Assembly (NCBI GenBank): GCA_009192285.1
Contig: CM018605.1
Location: 1,901,247 to 1,965,246 of the forward strand
Direction of reading: 5' to 3'
DNA from: Morchella semilibera
Lineage: Eukaryota; Ascomycota; Pezizomycetes; Pezizales; Morchellaceae
Length of the DNA: 64,000 nucleotides
Positions 25,664 through 36,217 of this stretch are shown in pieces. The position numbers and the translations under genes were made by a program. The notes beneath the pieces were generated by a model. That model ran no database searches. It was not told the DNA's origin and saw nothing but the letters and a program-made list of their open reading frames with translations. Numbering within the stretch: the first letter of the stretch is position 1; each line of letters begins with the position of its first letter.

Positions 25664-28355
25664 ATGACCGTAACTACTGAACAACTTGCATCAACCCTCA
25701 GCGAGGCCTTATTCCATTATCGTGAAGCCCTTGTGCTCAAAGAAAGTGAAAGAGACAAGGTCCTTCCACAGAAAGGAAAATTACCCGCGACGGACGATGA
25801 TGATGCCCTGCTGGCAGAGTACAATTATCAGCTGGAGGCTATCAACCGCTTCCTCGGTTCCGTAGACGAGATGGTCGCTGCCATCGATAGTCCCCGCGAG
25901 TCCATGTCTGTGGTGAAATACCAGGCCCCAGCTCATCCCCAATGGCTCGAGCCATACCTAAAGGATGAATCTTTCATAAATCCATTCACAGGCCTAATTG
26001 TCGAAGCTCCAGATTCGCCCAATACGATAAGCTCAAAACCTGGTCCCTCAACCAAAGAAGGACCCTTGAAAGAGATACCACCTACCTTTTGGGACAATTA
26101 TGTAAGCCAAAACTATTCGTCTAGTATACACTACATAGCTATAGGTGAAGCTGAATTAAGCACTACTAGGATCCGAACCGTAACCCTTCTCTGGTTAAGC
26201 AGAAGACAAGCACGGTCCCTTCATATTCAAAAGATACTAATGTATATCGATCAGGATTGCGTGTTGGGGATATTGGTCGCATGGATCCTTATGAGGCAGC
26301 CTTGAAATCTATTCCCACCGATGTAAGTTTCCCCCTTCCACCCCCCTTCTATTATTCGACCGTTTTTTCTTAAAAAAGAGGGGGGAAAAATCTGATTATC
26401 CCAGGGGAAGCTTTCCCGCTTTCACCAAGCTCAGATCCGAAACCCCGGACTTGGTGATATAAGACGACAAAATGATAGTAATCTTCCGGGGACTTGGGTC
26501 AATAGCTGGGCCAATTCGACGGATGAAGACCTCGATAAAACATCGATCGCTGGGCCTTCCACCCTTTCCCGTACTACATCGAAGATACTGGGTGGACCTT
26601 GGAAGACATGGGCGCATCGAGCGAACCCCTTCGCCGCGATTCAACTAGAGGAAATGCAAGGAAACAAAGCCAAAGCCGGTGCTAAAGCTACGATTAAGAA
26701 ACATGAGAAAGGGAAAAGACCAAATGAGCAATGGATAACGGCACCAGAGACTCAAATTGATGAGGCTGAGAAAACTGTCCGTTTCTCAACCACAGCCGCA
26801 TCATTTGAAATTGGAGGTAAGGGCCAAATCCTAGCAGTATTCATAATTCGCTGCAGATATGGTAATAATACTTGGCGTACCCTTATGAATCAACAGGTGA
26901 TGGATTCCAACTATACAACGGACCTACCGGCAAACGCCCGGTCACCTTTAGCCGGCCTAGTATATTAAAAAATTCAATATCTTCCTCCTCTTCAATAGAA
27001 ACATCAAGCTCTGGAGCCTCTTCGACACTCCAAGCAGATTTGTTGGCAGATGATGAAAGGCGAGCCTCGGAGTTCAAGCGTTTTAGAGACTTCTCCAATG
27101 GGGGGGCGGAACCTTCTCATCCCTTAAAAAAAGATCCCGTTCCAGTTCAGGTGGCAGATAATCCCTTAGACTCACCTGCTTCGAGCCGACAAGAGTATGG
27201 ATTTCCCGAATATTCCCCAAAGTCAACACATGGCTCTAGTAACCGTTCTCATAGCCAAACTGATTTTCAAATACCATCCAATCTATTTGATGACGAGGAT
27301 GGAGGATCGGGTTCCTCTTCACTCCTGCGTGAGCAACTTCAACGAGATAGAGAGCTCGCAGAAATGATATCTGCAGGCTTAGACCCAGATATGGATCCCG
27401 AAACTTTTGAGCTGATAAAAAGGCTATCACAGGATTCACCTCAGGATTTCAACCAACTTCTGGATCAAGAAGCTGAAAGGGAGGCACTGCTCGCTGAGCT
27501 TACTAGCCCCACACCCCCAGATTTGCACGTTTTACAAGATTGGGAATTGGCCATGCAGTTGGCTGAGGGCTCACCACAAGATATGGAAGAGCACATGAGA
27601 CAGATTCGGGAGCAGGAGGAGTTCGCGCGCCTTGAGCAGGAAACCTGGGATGAGGATATCAGAAGGATGCAAAGAGAAGAAATTGCGAGGCTAGAAGAGG
27701 AAGAGCGGAGAGAGCGCATGGCAGACTGTACTGCATGTTCAGAAGAGGGCGAAAAAATAAGGATGGCAATGTTGCCTTGTGATCATGGTTACTGTTCGAC
27801 TTGTATAAGGCGTAAGACCCTTACATCCCACAATATTGTCTTCTTTGTCCGAGATTCAACGTTGCTGATATTTGGGGAAATAGTTGCTTTTGAGGGTGCA
27901 TTGAAGGAGAAGAAACCGTTCAGATGCTGTGATCAAGTGCCCATAGATTCTGTCACGGCTCATTTCCCTCAGCACTTTATTAGAGATTATAACGATCTCA
28001 TGCTTGAACTTAATACTCAGAACCCTCTCTACTGTTCGGCGAGGAATTGTTCGAAATTCATCCCTCCACCAGCATACGGGGCGATACGGGCACATGCCGT
28101 ACTTGTAATGGTAATACTTGCCGACATTGCCGAGCTCCTGCGCATGCCGGTATTTGTTCAGAGGATGAAGACTCAACTGCGGTTCTTGGTTTAGCAAAAG
28201 AGAAAGGATGGAAAGCCTGTCCGGGTTGTAAAAATATGATTGAGAGGGTTGACGGTTGTTTGCATATGACATGTACCAGATGTCCCAACCGTACGGAGTT
28301 TTGTTACAACTGTGGTCAATTATATAGCCAGTGTCCTGGCACTTGCAGAAGATGA
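25664..28355 (+). CDS. RBR (RING-IBR-RING) E3 ubiquitin ligase, frame broken in exon 5
   Basis: Exons 25664-26101, 26203-26322, 26405-26816, 26897-27811 and 27894-28355 splice in phase. The N-terminal ~590 residues are mostly disordered. A Glu/Arg-rich helix is followed by RING1 ('CTACSEEGEKIRMAMLPCDH', 'GYCSTCIR'), an IBR ('NPLYCSARNCSKFIPPP', then 'TCRTCNGNTCRHCRAPAHAG') and RING2 ('ACPGCKNMIERVDGCLHMTC'). The Cys of 'GCLHM' is the expected catalytic thioester residue. RBR ligases pass ubiquitin through that Cys. The frame shifts inside the IBR at the G4 run 28078-28081. Read literally, the protein changes frame there and loses RING2; one more G would keep everything open to 28355. This is either a consensus error or a truncated allele. 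Confidence 0.85.
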
Positions 28356-28958
28356 AACTGGTTAAAGTACTTGTAGATAGCCGATGTATATAGTTTTTAT
28401 TTTGTCAAATTTTGGCTAGTTATACCTAATTTTGTTACTCGAAGGTCACAAACTGTGCAACTACTATGTACTATTCAAGGCCTCAAGAGCACTATTATTC
28501 AAGGTTACAGGTTTTGAGTAATCCACTCTCCACATAGGTAAATTATATGCCCAGGGGATGTATATCAAACCTCAGAAGTTTCTACATGGACACACGCCTA
28601 GCTAGCCTTCTTTTATTTTCTCAAGAAACAATACGTAACTTTAAATACATGTAGTTAGCTGGGGCTAGTCAACTTATCGGTTGTCGCTAGCTGAATTAGG
28701 GCCCGTTCGGACAACCTATGCTGTTCGTGCAATCGAACAACCCAACATCCGATTATCCGCCACCTTTAGAGGCAGGTTATTCCCACACAACACAGATATC
28801 CTGAGAGCCCAACGTTATCCGAATATGTAGATTATCCACTAATTATGAGTATTATGATTATCATCTCTCCGCGACCTGATAATCCAGTCTGTCAATAATC
28901 CCTTAAATTACTACCTTTAATTTTGTTGATACTTTATATCCCTGCAAGGAAAGTGTCA
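28356..28958. other. Intergenic region upstream of the tRNA
   Basis: No gene. One TACATGTA octamer occurs near 28649. A 'gggcccgttcgg' motif near 28699 resembles one terminus of a hAT/Harbinger-type MITE, but no matching opposite end is visible. Confidence 0.45.
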
Positions 28959-29054
28959 GACAACGTGGCCGAGTGGTTAAGGCGACAGACTCGAATTTGC
29001 AGTTCTTGTTATCTGTTGGGTTCGCCCGCATAGGTTCAAATCCTGTCGTTGTCG
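28959..29054 (+). tRNA. tRNA-Ser(CGA) with anticodon-loop intron
   Basis: The acceptor stem pairs GACAACG (28959-28965) with CGTTGTC (29047-29053), with discriminator G at 29054. The D-arm holds 'gtggccgagtggttaaggc', the A box. The anticodon stem ACAGA/TCTGT encloses a loop with anticodon CGA at 28992-28994. An intron of about 15 nt (28996-29010) follows position 37. The long variable arm ('gttgggttcgcccgc') is typical of class II tRNA-Ser, and 'taggttcaaatcctg' is the T-arm and B box. The exact intron ends could shift by a base. Confidence 0.93.
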
Positions 29055-29460
29055 ATTACATTTTTTTCCGGCTCTGACTCCCCGATGTGTTTGGCTACTA
29101 TTTTACGATATTGCTTGCTACTTTGGAGGTCATTTCTTCCTCATTGGTACCTTTGAACAACCATGGTAGAAAAGATCTCAGGCACAAGGCTGTTTAAATT
29201 TAACAGGTTTTTCTTGTCGCGCCGGTGCCGTTGTTTTATGACTGTGAACTAGTATATACTAGATCTCCAGATGAGTCACCACAGGTAGCCTTTATGAGGG
29301 TTTCAAATTATTTAATTCTCAGACAACATTAACAAAGTGGCGGCACTAAGCTAGGCCTTCGGTCTGTACTTCATGGTGCTTTCCAATACATAAAAATACA
29401 CAGCTCAGCCATAAAGCCTTGGCAGGATCGGTCCTCATAAAAAGTCGGCCGCTCTACGGT
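29055..29460. other. Intergenic region
   Basis: About 400 bp with a T-run directly after the tRNA ('acatttttttcc', a Pol III terminator). I see nothing else. Confidence 0.5.
29057..29068 (+). terminator. Pol III terminator T-run after tRNA-Ser
   Basis: A run of seven T begins within a few bases of the tRNA 3' end, as expected for RNA polymerase III termination. Confidence 0.7.
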
Positions 29461-31707
29461 CTATAGCTTGAGATTTTTTCTTCTGGTCGAGGTATTCTGT
29501 AACAGTATTATGACAATCACGAATCACGGCCTAAAGATTTTATTCCCGTTACCTAGAGCCATAAAACGACTGCGGGGTCCGATACATGCCATAACTCACC
29601 TTTACTTTCCAGATGACGGTAAGGAGATCGCAAGCCTTGTATATGGACCTGACATTTTCCGGAAATGGCCTCAGTTCACCCGATCTTAGGTAGAACAAAT
29701 TGTGACCGATACAAGACATGTAAAGAACTTGGGTGAAGCGACCTAAATTTAGAGTTAGACATCGAAAACCATGTAAAGAATGTGATGTATATATAAACTT
29801 ACCCTCGTGTAAGACACCAGCTACAACCAGCTTTTTGACAGTTTCAGGGTCGTAATCGACGATCTTTTTGAGGTTATTCAAAATGGCGCGGCACCCAGCG
29901 AGTAATTTGGTGAGATCTTTATCTCTTTTTCCTTCATTGGATGTTTTAGAGTCTGAGCTTGACGACACCTCAACTACAGCGTATTCAAGGTGGTGACTGT
30001 GGTATTGCCACCTTGTCTGCACAATTCCGTCGTAACGCACGTAAGGAGAAATGAAAGGGTCGGGGTCACTGGTGTGTGCTGCCAGTATGATCTCTTTACT
30101 GTTAGGGTGATTAGCCAGAAGACCCATGGTCGAGTGAGGATGCAGTTTACCGTTGCATAAATAGACCAAGATGAGCAAGACGGAGAATACAAGCATCCAT
30201 CACATGAGCGTACAGACTATCCCATACTCCTTCTTTCAAACCACGATAGTCCAATAAATTCGAGGTCCGTGTGAGTAAGAAGAGACTGAAATAGATGATA
30301 AGAATCAATACGCAACTTTGGGGCGAGACCTAGACTTGTCTACTGGGCTAATAATCACTTACGTGTGCTCCATAACATTGTCAATCCACCGCTTGTCTGA
30401 ATACTCGGGCCTACACTTATCCCATCCGCTCTCAGAGGAATAGGCGTTCTCTATGCAATCGTCTGTGGTAGTGCACTGTCGGAAATTAGGATTTAGGGCT
30501 GTGCTCTGGCGACTCAAGGAGTAGTGTTACCTTTGTATAGCTTGTGATGTGGTCGGCAAGCGAACAAGGGAGTTGGGGTATGGGTGGTGATTCATCGACA
30601 ATTTGTTTCCACTGATCATCACCAAGTAAATCTCTAAATGCTTTATCGTGGGCGTCAATGATTGACAACGAAGGTAGGTTCAGTTGGTCAATATCTGAGA
30701 ACTCTTTCGCATAGTCCCGCGCTATATCTTCCAAAAACACACCACCTACAAGTGGAAATTTACTATCCATGCTCTGGCTGGGTTCAAGCTCGGGTGTCGA
30801 TGTCACGGTTTCCGATATGGTACTCTCATCCTCTTCATTCTAATGGATATAACGTTTATTTCGTTAGAACTACAAAATAATTCAAGAGGTAATTGTGGAA
30901 CTACGTTTTGCTCCCCTTCTATCTCGGTTTCCTTCGAACCGATCGGTTCGAGAGGCTTATACCCAGCATGTGACCGAGGGAATGAGTTCAGCGTGCCAAC
31001 GTTCCCGCGGACAATGGTCCCATTATTATTTTGGTGAATAACCACTTGTGGTTTAGAGACGCGCTTCTGACGCCGTCCAGTTAAGCGATTCTTATCCCAA
31101 CAGCGGGAACGAGCTTTGTCCGATATACGACCCTAGTAGAGAAAATGAGTTAATAAAACCAATACCCCTCCCACCGAATGAACAGACCCCCAGTAGGTGA
31201 TCTGAGATTCAGCGGGACCACTGGAACTTGAAGCAGACACCCATTAGGTAATCTGTGGTCCAGTGGTCCACCAGGACGCGGAGCAGACACCCAGTAGGTA
31301 ATCTGTGGCCTGGTGGGAGCCGACGGCGAAACAGACACCCAGTAGGTAATCTGTGGCCCGGTTCGTCAAGTAAGGGTATTGGTTTTCCTATGCAACAAAG
31401 ATGGAGGCGAGGAGTTACTTACCCCCCGACTATACTTAGTTAAAAGTAACTTGGCCTTCGATAATATGGCTGCATCCTTTGTGTTGGCGACGATGTGGTT
31501 GAGGGAAGCAAGATAGTGGTCCACGACTTTGTTGAAGTTGAAAGGAGTTTTATGTTTACGCGAGCTTTGGTACTCCTCTCCCAAGAATGTCACCAGATCC
31601 CAATCGATGGGGACTTGTGAAAGAAAGTCCTCATCAATGACGACTAGGGGGGTGTGTCAGCGAAGCTCAGGAAGATGCGTGATATCGCGATGGTAATTAC
31701 CCGGCAT
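29461..31707 (-). CDS. Nine-exon protein with a possible PD-(D/E)XK-like core
   Basis: Nine exons agree in phase and give 495 residues: 31707-31701, 31643-31423, 31132-30905, 30839-30531, 30475-30363, 30285-30151, 30098-29803, 29742-29600 and 29496-29461. The first coding exon is only 7 nt (ATG CCG G). I know no named family. Residues 100-190 are basic then acidic and low-complexity. The C-terminal half is compact, with 'RYDGIVQTRWQYHSHHLEYA' running into 'VVEVSSSS', then 'RDKDLTKLLAGCRAILNNLK'. An Asp-Gly followed by E-x-V-x-E-V-S and a D..KL helix resembles the PD-(D/E)XK nuclease-like fold found in fungal and oomycete effector or defence proteins, but with Ser where Lys is expected. That fold is inference. 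The intron at 31422-31133 carries a tandem repeat. Confidence 0.75.
31183..31358. repeat. Intronic tandem repeat, four ~50 bp units
   Basis: Four units start at 31183, 31234, 31284 and 31332 (spacing 51, 50, 48). Each opens with a conserved core near 'cagacacccagtaggtaatc' followed by 'tgtggyc', then a variable spacer. The array lies wholly inside the 290 bp third-exon intron of the nine-exon gene, so it is spliced out if that model is right. Confidence 0.85.
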
Positions 31708-32231
31708 AGTTCTGGTGTTGAGTTTGGTGTGTAAGGAGGATGGGTGAAGTGGGGAATCTTGGTACATGCGCTAGGCTTCTATGATCTGACAAAAAAGAGG
31801 GGGCTGGGGTACGTGCCAAGGCACCAACCATGCTCTTTCTACCATGCCAAGACATAGATATCGAATGCCAAGAAACTAAGGATCTCGAATAACTGGCTTG
31901 GCGGGGCCCTACGTGAGCCTGACAAACGGAACAGACGACTCCGTCAAACCCATAGTTTTTGCTGTGTAATTTGTGTCAATTGCGTAAGTTCCCGAGCAGG
32001 AACTTTAGGACGGTTTTGGTTATATCCCGTCCTAAACTTAAGTAATGATATAAAGTAGACCATGGGAACAAAAAGATAATTGACTGCCGTGCCCAAGGGG
32101 GGCAGTTTTTAAAGGACCATCTTCTATACAACTTGCGCTTGTATAGCTAATTCCCTAGCTCAGTAATCCTACAACCTCACGACCACCACCACCCCAATTC
32201 GCCTTTCTCAATCTGACTCAGCCACCATCAT
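31708..32231. other. Intergenic region between two same-strand genes
   Basis: About 520 bp. This is the promoter of the nine-exon gene and the 3' end of the membrane-protein gene. No gene or repeat seen. Confidence 0.5.
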
Positions 32232-33249
32232 CTACAAATCACCGTTAGGGGGTAAACAGGCCGGACGAAAGTATGGGGCAAATAATGCCTCAAGCCCATC
32301 TATAAACATGCCCCAATTCATTATCCAGCCCTTGATAAATCCCAAAATCCACCATACAGTATGTATCCCACTGACCACGTTCACGGCAATCACCGCGAAC
32401 ACCCAGTCTGAGAATTTCTTCCTCTCGCCAAAAAAACCGCCAATCCATATCTTTAGTGGAGCCGTGTATGACTTGGTTGCCGAGTTTCGTCCAGAAATTG
32501 CAATAAAATACTGTCAGAAATGAGAGAAGTAAGCTCTCTACAATCAGCCGTTTCTGATCCCACACTGACAGGGATTCGGAGACAGAGTTCAGAAGGACCA
32601 ATTCAATAAGCACAGCTGCCGAGTTAAAGCTATTGAGGATCAACTCTAGCCTACCGGCTGGATGGTGTGATGGGAGTATGAGAAGAAAATATAGTAGTGT
32701 GCTTGCTAACGGGAGGACCATGGTGATAGTATAAAATGTGTGGAATGAAAATCGATTCCAGCCACTTTGGCCACTCGGAAAGCTAGTGAGGCGGAAAAGC
32801 CAGCCGTTTAATGCCTCTTGAGGGGTGGGCGGCAGATCAGCTGGATATGAGTTGTAACGACAGCATGCATGTGCATATGGAAGACGACAATGGTCTCTTG
32901 CGATGGTACAAAGATACATCCAGTACTGCAAGTTTAAACCAAAGATTAAATAAGAAAAATTTGAGGAAAAGAATAAACTCACCGAGGTCAGCCACAGATA
33001 GATACACTGTCCTATCCATACGAGGTTCATCAGCCGGAATGCAATTATTTTTCCACGGCCGGCGAGAATCTCAAGCACGAGATATAAAGACAGAAAGACC
33101 GTCATGATGAAGGCTAGGAAAAAGCGAACGAAGAAGATATTTCTTCTGGATATACTCCATGGCGATTCAACCACTCTCAAGAATAGATCTGAATCTGTGG
33201 GTGGGACATGATCTACCACCTGACCGAGTAATGGAGTGCTGTCGTTCAT
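32232..33249 (-). CDS. Multi-pass membrane protein, FAR-17a/AIG1-like topology, C-terminal frameshift
   Basis: Starts at ATG 33249 ('MNDSTPLLGQVV'); an upstream TTG is ignored. A 57 bp intron (32982-32926) is a multiple of three, so unspliced sequence also reads open. About five hydrophobic segments are clear: 'FFVRFFLAFIMTVFLSLYLV', 'LMNLVWIGQCIYLWLTS', 'TITMVLPLASTLLYFLLILP', 'FNSAAVLIELVLLNSV' and 'RLIVESLLLSFLTVFYCNFW'. As written, the frame ends at 32290 with a charged tail. Beyond the T7 run (32430-32436) the neighbouring frame instead holds a sixth segment ('FSDWVFAVIAVNVVSGIHTV', then 'WWILGFIKGW') and runs to a stop at 32232. Six segments fit the FAR-17a/AIG1 lipid-hydrolase topology, but the family call is weak. 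Confidence 0.75.
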
Positions 33250-33714
33250 TACTCTCGAACAGGCACTGACCAAGTGAGGATAGGAGATCCTGTGGTTAAT
33301 TTGGTGCTTGAGGGAAGGGGAATATACTTCATGTAGTTCTCACAATAAAGCCACGTATATTTCTATATACCTGGATATCTTGCACTACGTCTTAGGTATG
33401 TCCCATTTGCCTAATTTTCATGTGTAGACGACTAGAATACCGATAGGCGTTTCTTATCAATAATACATGAGTACATGTACTAGGGTGTTGCAAAAAGTGA
33501 TCAGAATCTGATAAGACAAACACACGCGTTCACTACATGTACTTATCAGATTCTGATCACTTACCCACACACCCGAGTATGTACTTACAAAGTTTTGCTT
33601 AGTTCTCTGAATCACGATAGATCACTCGCGTCTAAATACGCCTCGGTAAGGTAAATGTGCAACCATAGATAAAATCGCAACCGTTGATATAAGAAAAGAC
33701 CATCTAGTAATACA
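33250..33714. promoter_or_regulatory. Intergenic region with a MITE-like insertion
   Basis: About 465 bp between the membrane-protein start and the ankyrin-gene stop. Its middle is the palindromic element at 33483-33574. It is the presumed promoter of the membrane-protein gene. Confidence 0.5.
33483..33574 (+). mobile_element. MITE-like palindromic element, copy A
   Basis: About 92 bp. The left arm is 'gggtgttgcaaaaagtgatc' running into 'agaatctgataag'; the right arm is the near-perfect complement 'cttatcagattctgatcact' ending 'tacccacacaccc'. The loop holds TACATGTA. A second copy lies inverted at about 52677-52774. There is no coding capacity. Confidence 0.8.
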
Positions 33715-35100
33715 TCATGCCTCCGAAATTGATATTACCGGGCTTGACTGGTAACTTCGAGCCTCGACCGTTCGCCCCTTCAACAGATCAATAACTCCTC
33801 TATGCCCTTTTAACATCGCAAAATGCAACAAACTTTTTCCATCTGCATGGGTGATATCAATAGTAGCTCCATGGTCTAGGAGCCTTTGGACAACAACCTC
33901 ATTACCACGAGTGACGGCAAAGTGAAGTGGTGTCTGTCCGTAGCTGGTCTTAGCAGTGACATCGGCCCCCCTGTCGAGCAGCAGCTGTACCACTGGGTTG
34001 TGTCCATGGCCCACGGCTTGATGAAGTGCAGAGTGGCCTTGAGCGGTTTGGATAGAAACGTCGGCACCACTTTTCAGCAATAGCTCCACCACCCCTTCAT
34101 GCCCACGAATAGCCGCTAGGTGCAACGCCGTCTGGCCATCGCTCGTTTGGCAGGTAATATCAGCACCGTTCCCCAGAAGAACCTCGACTGTGGACTCTTG
34201 GGCATGTGCTGCTGCCCTGTGTAGTGCTGTATGTCCATCACAGTCTATCGAAGTGACATCGGCGCCATTGTCTAACAATATTGTTATGATAGCATCGTAT
34301 CCGTGAATCGCTGCCGTATGGAGTGCTGTCTGCTGGTTTTTATCGAGTGCATCAACATCAGCACCGTTTTCTAATAGTGCTTCGATGGCCCTCTTGAGTC
34401 CATGTCGTACTGCCCAGTGCAGTACCGTTTTTCCATCAACCTCTCCGGCAATGGATATATCGGCGTTTTGTTCGAGTAAAAAGAGAATCATCGTCTCGGA
34501 GCCGTAACGGCACGCCCAGTAAAGGGAAGTCTGTCCTCTTCGGTCTTGGGCATCGATAGAAGCACTCCTATCCAAAAGCACTGCAGCCACTGAGGGGTTC
34601 CCATACTGAGCTGCCACATGAAGAGGTGTTCCGCCAGTGTACATGTTATCTTGGGCTGTATCAGGGTCTGCACCAGCTTCGAGGAGTAGGCCCGCAATCT
34701 CGGCATGCCCATACTTTGCAGCCCAGTGGAGTGGAGTGTCTCCATGAACATCCTTTCCAGTGACATCGACATTCCGGTCCAGCAGAAGTTTGACGACACG
34801 CTTGCTACCATTCTTGACGGCTCGGTGGAGGACTTTACCAGGGCTATTGTAGACTTGATCTTGGAAATTGATGTTTGCACCCCCCTCTAGTGCAAGACGA
34901 GCGAGGTTTTCATTGCCATGATCCACCGCCCAAGTGAGTGCAATGATGCAATTGTTTTCCTGGATGGCCCTTTGGTTGAGGAGCGGGGTAAGGATAAGAG
35001 TATGGCGTCGATTCGTTCGAAGGAGGGAGTTGAGATCCTTAAGGCTGAGTCTTTCTGAAAGGAGCTTGAGGATCTCATTTTTGAGGCCGAGAGATGTCAT
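33715..35100 (-). CDS. Ankyrin-repeat protein with F-box-like N-terminus
   Basis: Single exon, 461 residues, ATG at 35100. Residues 1-50 ('LSLKDLNSLLRTNRRHTLIL' and flanks) have the F-box-like pattern common at the start of ankyrin proteins expanded in some Pezizomycetes. Residues 50-440 hold about eleven ankyrin repeats with regular 'G.TPLH.AA..G....V.LLL..GADV' spacing, for example 'HGDTPLHWAAKYGHAEIAGL' and 'DGQTALHLAAIRGHEGVVEL'. An F-box would link to SCF ubiquitin ligases and the repeats would bind a target, but no partner can be named. The frame is intact. The short tail after the last repeat is Ser-rich. Confidence 0.92.
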   Translation of the reverse strand: MTSLGLKNEILKLLSERLSLKDLNSLLRTNRRHTLILTPLLNQRAIQENNCIIALTWAVDHGNENLARLALEGGANINFQDQVYNSPGKVLHRAVKNGSKRVVKLLLDRNVDVTGKDVHGDTPLHWAAKYGHAEIAGLLLEAGADPDTAQDNMYTGGTPLHVAAQYGNPSVAAVLLDRSASIDAQDRRGQTSLYWACRYGSETMILFLLEQNADISIAGEVDGKTVLHWAVRHGLKRAIEALLENGADVDALDKNQQTALHTAAIHGYDAIITILLDNGADVTSIDCDGHTALHRAAAHAQESTVEVLLGNGADITCQTSDGQTALHLAAIRGHEGVVELLLKSGADVSIQTAQGHSALHQAVGHGHNPVVQLLLDRGADVTAKTSYGQTPLHFAVTRGNEVVVQRLLDHGATIDITHADGKSLLHFAMLKGHRGVIDLLKGRTVEARSYQSSPVISISEA

Positions 35101-36217
35101 TTTGCTAATGAAGATGAATGCTTTGCGGGCTTGGGTTTGAGGAGACTTGGAATGAATGTATAGTTGGGGAGTTGAATGCCAGGTTTTGATCTAATCGTCT
35201 AGGCATTGTATAGTATTTCCGGTAACAGTTGATTGGTGATAGATTTGCTCCGATAAATTTTTTTATGTGCATCTATTCCCCAGTCACTCGGTACATGTAT
35301 TCACCATTCCCTCGGGAGGGAGATCCGAGACGGTGGGTGGTAAGAGCTCACATGAGAGTCTTCTACCCGAACATTTTTTTCCCTTTTGCGAGCCACCCTC
35401 TGCCATATAAGACTTCCCGAGCTTGTTTCATGGATGGAGGCACACAGTGTGGCTGATTTCCGGTGTCAGATTTTTTAGTATCTTAAGTGGAAAGCAAGGC
35501 ACATCTTCAAGCAAGAAAGCCTCATAGAATTAAATCAATAAATTATATTTATTTTGTTGATATGTAGATCTATAGAGTCATAGACCCCGTGTGCAGTGAG
35601 TGGATTCCACCTAATCACATCATGTCACTCGCAATAGAGAAAAATACAAGTCTCGGCCAGACTTCATTGTTTGGTTAATTGGTTCATTAGGTACATAAGT
35701 CTCAGACAGGTCATTCAGGTGCTACATGTACATATACTCGTGGTTTGATGGTCTCGATTTATCTGCATGCCGTGAATGATGTATTCATGCAAAGATATAC
35801 AACTTAATTGAAATATCACCTCTTGGCCTTCTTCTTCCACAGTGACTCACAATAGTTTCTCAAAGTCTATGGAAGTACCAATTCATACACACGTACGTAG
35901 TCCCCAAAAGCACAGGATATATGGACTTTACTAACTAGCGGGGAGCACATGTTTGTTGTGAAACAAAGCGTCGATATCATTGGCTAGAAACATGTGGCGG
36001 AAAAGCACATATATGTGGTAGACAGTACGGGCACAAACAGGGGTGCTTAAGTTGTAACAAGTCAATTGAAGTCGCTTTATGTCTTCTGTGTCATTTATTC
36101 TAGATACAGCTCGATGACGTCGCCGATAGCTAAGGTAAGGAGGAAAAAATTGATATATTTACTGAACATTGTTATTTATGTCTTAACATCGTTTTGAAAC
36201 AACGTGGTAAATGCTAC
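35101..36217. other. Intergenic region
   Basis: About 1.1 kb with TACATGTA octamers near 35291 and 35720. It combines the promoter of the ankyrin gene with the 3' flank of allantoicase. No gene seen. Confidence 0.5.

Noticed and set aside
26102-26202. tRNA-like B-box and A-box matches in the first RBR intron
   Set aside because: The two boxes lie on opposite strands and no cloverleaf forms.
28699-28900. MITE suggested by 'gggcccgttcgg'
   Set aside because: Only one terminus visible; no inverted partner found.
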